Positions 7,691-7,914 of a stretch of 7,914 nucleotides of DNA are shown piece after piece (the stretch's first letter is position 1; each line of letters begins with the position of its first letter). The translations under genes were made by a program, and so were the position numbers. Below the pieces are notes generated by a model. It did no database searches. It was not told the origin of the DNA and saw only the letters and a list, made by a program, of their open reading frames with translations. The DNA is from Thermaceae bacterium (GTDB lineage: Bacteria > Deinococcota > Deinococci > Deinococcales > Marinithermaceae): assembly GCA_015490435.1 (NCBI GenBank), contig WFXV01000233.1:1-7914 (forward strand), in the 5' to 3' direction.

Positions 7691-7860
7691 GAGAGGAGCC
7701 TGCCGGGGTCGAAGCGGAGGCGCTCGAGCAGGTAGCGGTAGAGCTCCTCCAGGCTGGAAAAACGGCGTTCGGGTCCGTCCTCGGGGTGGACCCGAATCTC
7801 AAGCCGGCCGGGGGCCGCTTCCCGGATGGCGATCCTGAGCCGCCACTCTTTGGCCTTCAT
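7687..7860 (-). CDS. Small hypothetical protein (57 aa) convergent with leuA
   Basis: The reading frame runs from ATG (complement of 7858-7860) to TAG (complement of 7687-7689). It gives 57 residues starting MKAKEWRLRIAIRE and ending FDPGRLLS. I do not recognise the family. The pattern suggests two short strands (EWRLRIAIRE, RLEIRVHPED) and one helix (SLEELYRYLLERL), a compact soluble beta-beta-alpha unit with many Arg and Glu. Its stop shares two bases with the leuA stop on the opposite strand. No Shine-Dalgarno sequence precedes the ATG, but a TAnnnT hexamer (TAGCCT, complement of 7867-7872) lies 6 nt upstream, which fits a leaderless mRNA. The codon pattern is like that of its neighbours, with GC-rich third positions. 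It is more likely real than not, though short ORFs in GC-rich DNA can be chance. Confidence 0.6.
7768..7796. repeat. Inverted repeat downstream of leuA, inside the convergent ORF
   Basis: TTCGGGTCC (7768-7776) and GGACCCGAA (7788-7796) are perfect 9-bp complements. The 11-nt interval can add C-G and G-U pairs, so the RNA of either strand could form a long hairpin with a tiny loop. On the minus strand the repeat is followed by CGCCG and then TTTTT; on the plus strand there is no T-tract. It lies about 80-105 nt after the leuA stop. It might define or protect the 3' end of the leuA mRNA, or simply reflect coding constraint. Confidence 0.5.
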
Positions 7861-7866
7861 GGGGGA

Positions 7867-7900
7867 AGGCTAGAGCGGCCGCCGTTACACCGCCGTCACA
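7867..7900 (-). promoter_or_regulatory. Candidate activator-type promoter region with an 11-bp tandem direct repeat
   Basis: On the minus strand, TGTGACGGCGG (complement of 7890-7900) is followed directly by TGTAACGGCGG (complement of 7879-7889). These are two 11-bp units differing at one base, in phase with the DNA helix. Six nt further on comes TAGCCT (complement of 7867-7872), a weak -10 placed 6 nt before the minus-strand ATG. No -35 hexamer is visible at 17 bp. An 11-bp repeat replacing the -35 is the arrangement used by OmpR/PhoB-family response regulators. TGTGA is also a CRP-family half-site. The repeat might instead serve a gene beyond the right edge. Confidence 0.4.
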
Positions 7901-7914
7901 AGCCGGGCGGGGAG

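Overview
The window is GC-rich, about 70% by eye. It is densely packed with genes, starts several of them at GTG, and encodes proteins rich in Glu, Arg, Ala, Leu and Pro. This suggests a thermophilic bacterium of the Deinococcota, order Thermales (Thermus, Meiothermus, Oceanithermus, Marinithermus or similar). That placement is inferred from composition and gene style; no marker gene proves it.

Region 1 (start to 2774, plus strand) is a tight gene string. It holds the 3' end of a small unknown gene, a second small unknown gene whose product is recognisably a paralog of the first, an ArsC/Spx-family thioredoxin-fold protein, and an ABC transporter pair of the NatA/NatB type (ATPase, then permease). 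Spacings are 12 nt, 10 nt, a 4-nt overlap and an 11-nt overlap, so one transcript and translational coupling are likely. Its promoter lies outside the window.

Region 2 (2775-2957) is the most interesting stretch. A good sigma-A promoter (TTGACG, 17-bp spacer, TAGAAT) starts 2 nt after the natB stop. About 10 nt beyond the -10 hexamer begins a 26-codon leader ORF whose middle reads Leu-Val-Leu-Gly-Leu-Val-Leu-Ile. Its four clustered Leu codons are all CTT or CTA and its Ile codon is ATT, codons the neighbouring genes use sparingly. The leader is followed by a perfect 11-bp terminator hairpin with a T-rich tail, then the ilvB ribosome binding site. The segment after the control codons can pair with the 5' arm of the terminator (9 bp plus 5 bp around a 2x2 internal loop), giving a mutually exclusive antiterminator. 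This is a complete candidate for ribosome-mediated attenuation by branched-chain amino acids.

Region 3 (2958-7690) is the biosynthetic operon ilvB-ilvN-ilvC-leuA: acetolactate synthase large and small subunits, ketol-acid reductoisomerase, and 2-isopropylmalate synthase. The genes overlap by 4, 4 and 14 nt. Together they make the first two shared steps of the valine/isoleucine pathways and the first committed step to leucine. The other enzymes (ilvD, ilvE, leuB, leuCD) are not in the window.

Region 4 (7687-7914) holds a short minus-strand ORF of 57 codons that converges on leuA, their stop codons sharing two bases. Upstream of it is a perfect-phase 11-bp direct repeat that could be a regulator site. 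A strong inverted repeat lies inside the ORF. No factor-independent terminator is visible after leuA on the plus strand.
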